From assembly GCF_900156155.1 (NCBI RefSeq), contig NZ_FTMD01000018.1:1-64000 (forward strand): DNA of 64,000 nucleotides, in the 5' to 3' direction. The number at the start of each line of letters is the position of its first letter. Within the stretch, counting starts at the first letter, position 1. The notes beneath the pieces were generated by a model, which saw only the letters and a list, made by a program, of their open reading frames with translations, made no database searches and was not told the DNA's origin. Shown in pieces: positions 62,883 through 64,000 of the stretch. Position numbers and translations under genes: made by a program. This DNA is from Aromatoleum tolulyticum (GTDB lineage: Bacteria; Pseudomonadota; Gammaproteobacteria; Burkholderiales; Rhodocyclaceae).

Positions 62883-64000
62883 CTACTTTAGACTCCCGTT
62901 CGGCTCCTGCATCCGCGCGCTCTTGCCGTCGCCTTTCGCGTTGCGCTTGCCGACGGCGAATTCCTTGCGCAGGGCGATGAGTTCGTTGATGCGGGCCTCG
63001 ATGCGCTGGTTCACGCTGCCTTCCGGATAGGCGCCCTTTGCATCGGCTTCGCCCGCCGCGACACCGGTGAGGAGCGTGATCGCCTCGTCGACGGTGGTTA
63101 CGGGATAGACGTGGAAGCGTCCTTCGGTGGCCGCCTGCACGACGTCGTCGCGCAGCATCAGGTGCTTGACGTTGGAGGAGGGGATCAGGACGCCCTGGTC
63201 GCCCGTGAGTCCGCGCGCCTTGCAGATGTCGAAGAAGCCCTCGATCTTTTCGTTTACGCCGCCGATCGCCTGCACCTTGCCGTGCTGGTTGATCGAGCCG
63301 GTGATCGCGAGCGACTGGCGGATCGGCACGCCCGACAATGCGGACAGCAGTGCGCACAGTTCGGCGAGCGAGGCGCTGTCGCCTTCGACCGGACCGTAGG
63401 ACTGTTCGAACACGAGGCTCGCCGACAGCGACAGGGGCCGGTTCCGCGCGTAGCGCGACGCGAGACAGGCCGACAGGATCATTACGCCCTTGGTGTGAAT
63501 GGATCGGCCGAGCTCGGCCTTGCGCTCGATGTCGACGACGTCGCCGTCGCCGAGGCGGGCGGTTGCGGTGATGCGCGTGGGGCGGCCGAACATGAAGTCG
63601 CCGAGGTCGATGACCGCGAGGCCGTTGATCTGGCCCACTTCGGCGCCGGTGGTCGAGATCAGCAGCGTGTCGCGCAGGACGGCGTCGTGCACGGCGTCGC
63701 GCAGGCGGTCGGCACGTTCGATGCGGGCGGCCAGCGCGGCCTCGATGTCGTCGCGTTGCATGGCGGGGTGGCCCGCGGCGCGTGCGACGTGGTCGGCTTC
63801 GCGCAGCAGGTCGGCGAGTTCGCGCGTGCGCGTCGACAGCTTGCCGGCGTCTTCGGCGAGACGCGAGGCGTATTCGACGAGGCGGCCGGCGGCGGCGCGT
63901 TCGAGCGTCAGAAGGCCCTGCTGGCGGGCGAGTGCCGCGGTCTTGCGCAGGTAGTGGCGCGTGTTGTCGGGATTGCGCTCGACGACGTCCTCGAAGTCGG
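62883..64000 (-). CDS. Lon-type ATP-dependent protease, LonB/YcbZ-like (C-terminal part)
   Basis: The C-terminal part of a Lon-related protease; the frame is open to the right edge, so the N-terminus and ATPase domain lie beyond. The visible 372 residues include a helical region (NPDNTRHYLRKTAALARQQ) and the Lon proteolytic domain with catalytic Ser in VEGDSASLAEL and Lys in NEKIEGFFDICKAR. A segment VGQINGLAVIDLG marks the putative-Lon-protease (COG1067) group. It lies upstream of pncA-pncB on the same strand. The real start cannot be set here. Confidence 0.85.
   Translation of the reverse strand, partial: DFEDVVERNPDNTRHYLRKTAALARQQGLLTLERAAAGRLVEYASRLAEDAGKLSTRTRELADLLREADHVARAAGHPAMQRDDIEAALAARIERADRLRDAVHDAVLRDTLLISTTGAEVGQINGLAVIDLGDFMFGRPTRITATARLGDGDVVDIERKAELGRSIHTKGVMILSACLASRYARNRPLSLSASLVFEQSYGPVEGDSASLAELCALLSALSGVPIRQSLAITGSINQHGKVQAIGGVNEKIEGFFDICKARGLTGDQGVLIPSSNVKHLMLRDDVVQAATEGRFHVYPVTTVDEAITLLTGVAAGEADAKGAYPEGSVNQRIEARINELIALRKEFAVGKRNAKGDGKSARMQEPNGSLK

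Overview
The window looks like core chromosome of a high-GC betaproteobacterium, most likely Rhodocyclales (the Azoarcus/Aromatoleum/Thauera group). The evidence is the protein sequences and the gene neighbourhoods: yceD-rpmF-plsX-fab, nadB beside rpoE-rseABC-mucD, lepA-lepB-DUF4845-rnc-era-recO-pdxJ-acpS, and smc-zipA-ligA. The genus is an inference. Coding density is very high, many neighbouring genes overlap by 1-4 bases, and GTG or TTG starts are common.

Layout. 1-395: one end of an IS3-family element. 402-5330: the rne terminator, rne (minus), a 378-base leader region, then rluC and a HAD phosphatase. 5343-6634: a tetrapyrrole-methylase-fold methyltransferase and the Maf-type protein YceF (minus). 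6732-12835: yceD-rpmF-plsX-fabH-fabD-fabG-acpP-fabF, linking a ribosomal protein to phospholipid and fatty-acid synthesis. Then an orphan ygfX-like gene and nadB (minus). 15086-19476: the envelope-stress sigma factor operon rpoE-rseA-rseB-rseC-mucD plus a glutaredoxin-like gene. 19531-29562: lepA, lepB, DUF4845, rnc, era, recO, pdxJ, acpS, nagZ, uvrC and pgsA. 29610-31844: tRNA-Leu (plus), two unknowns, and a tRNA-Gly/Cys/Gly operon (minus) with a near-perfect promoter and a strong terminator. 31865-36455: deaD-like helicase and suhB (minus), then trmJ and cysE. 36467-43139: a complete isc operon with an IscR-type operator, two cysteine desulfurases, iscU, iscA, hscB, hscA, fdx and iscX. 43177-49164 (minus): a single-domain response regulator, prmB, dapE, pilU, dapD and dapC. 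49307-57022: smc, zipA, ligA and galU. 57125-64000: typA (minus), mtnP (plus), a small secreted protein, a PEBP-family protein, pncB, pncA and the C-terminal part of a Lon-type protease (all minus).

How the genes work together. The fab block makes acyl-ACP, PlsX passes acyl chains to phospholipid synthesis, AcpS activates ACP, and PgsA makes phosphatidylglycerol. The rse/muc block senses outer-membrane stress. The isc block builds Fe-S clusters, with CysE supplying the cysteine pathway just upstream. DapE, DapD and DapC form most of the succinylase branch to diaminopimelate and lysine. RNase E, DeaD, SuhB, RNase III, Era, RluC and TrmJ are RNA maturation or turnover functions. PncA and PncB salvage nicotinamide while NadB starts de novo NAD synthesis.

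I found no CRISPR array, prophage, secretion locus, biosynthetic cluster or defence island, and nothing I would call a new system. The more interesting points are regulatory or comparative: the second desulfurase lacking the IscS C-terminal tail, a period-9 repeat in the RNase E tail, a near-leaderless yceD transcript, promoter and terminator signals nested between fabG and acpP, and an isolated pilU inside the dap cluster.
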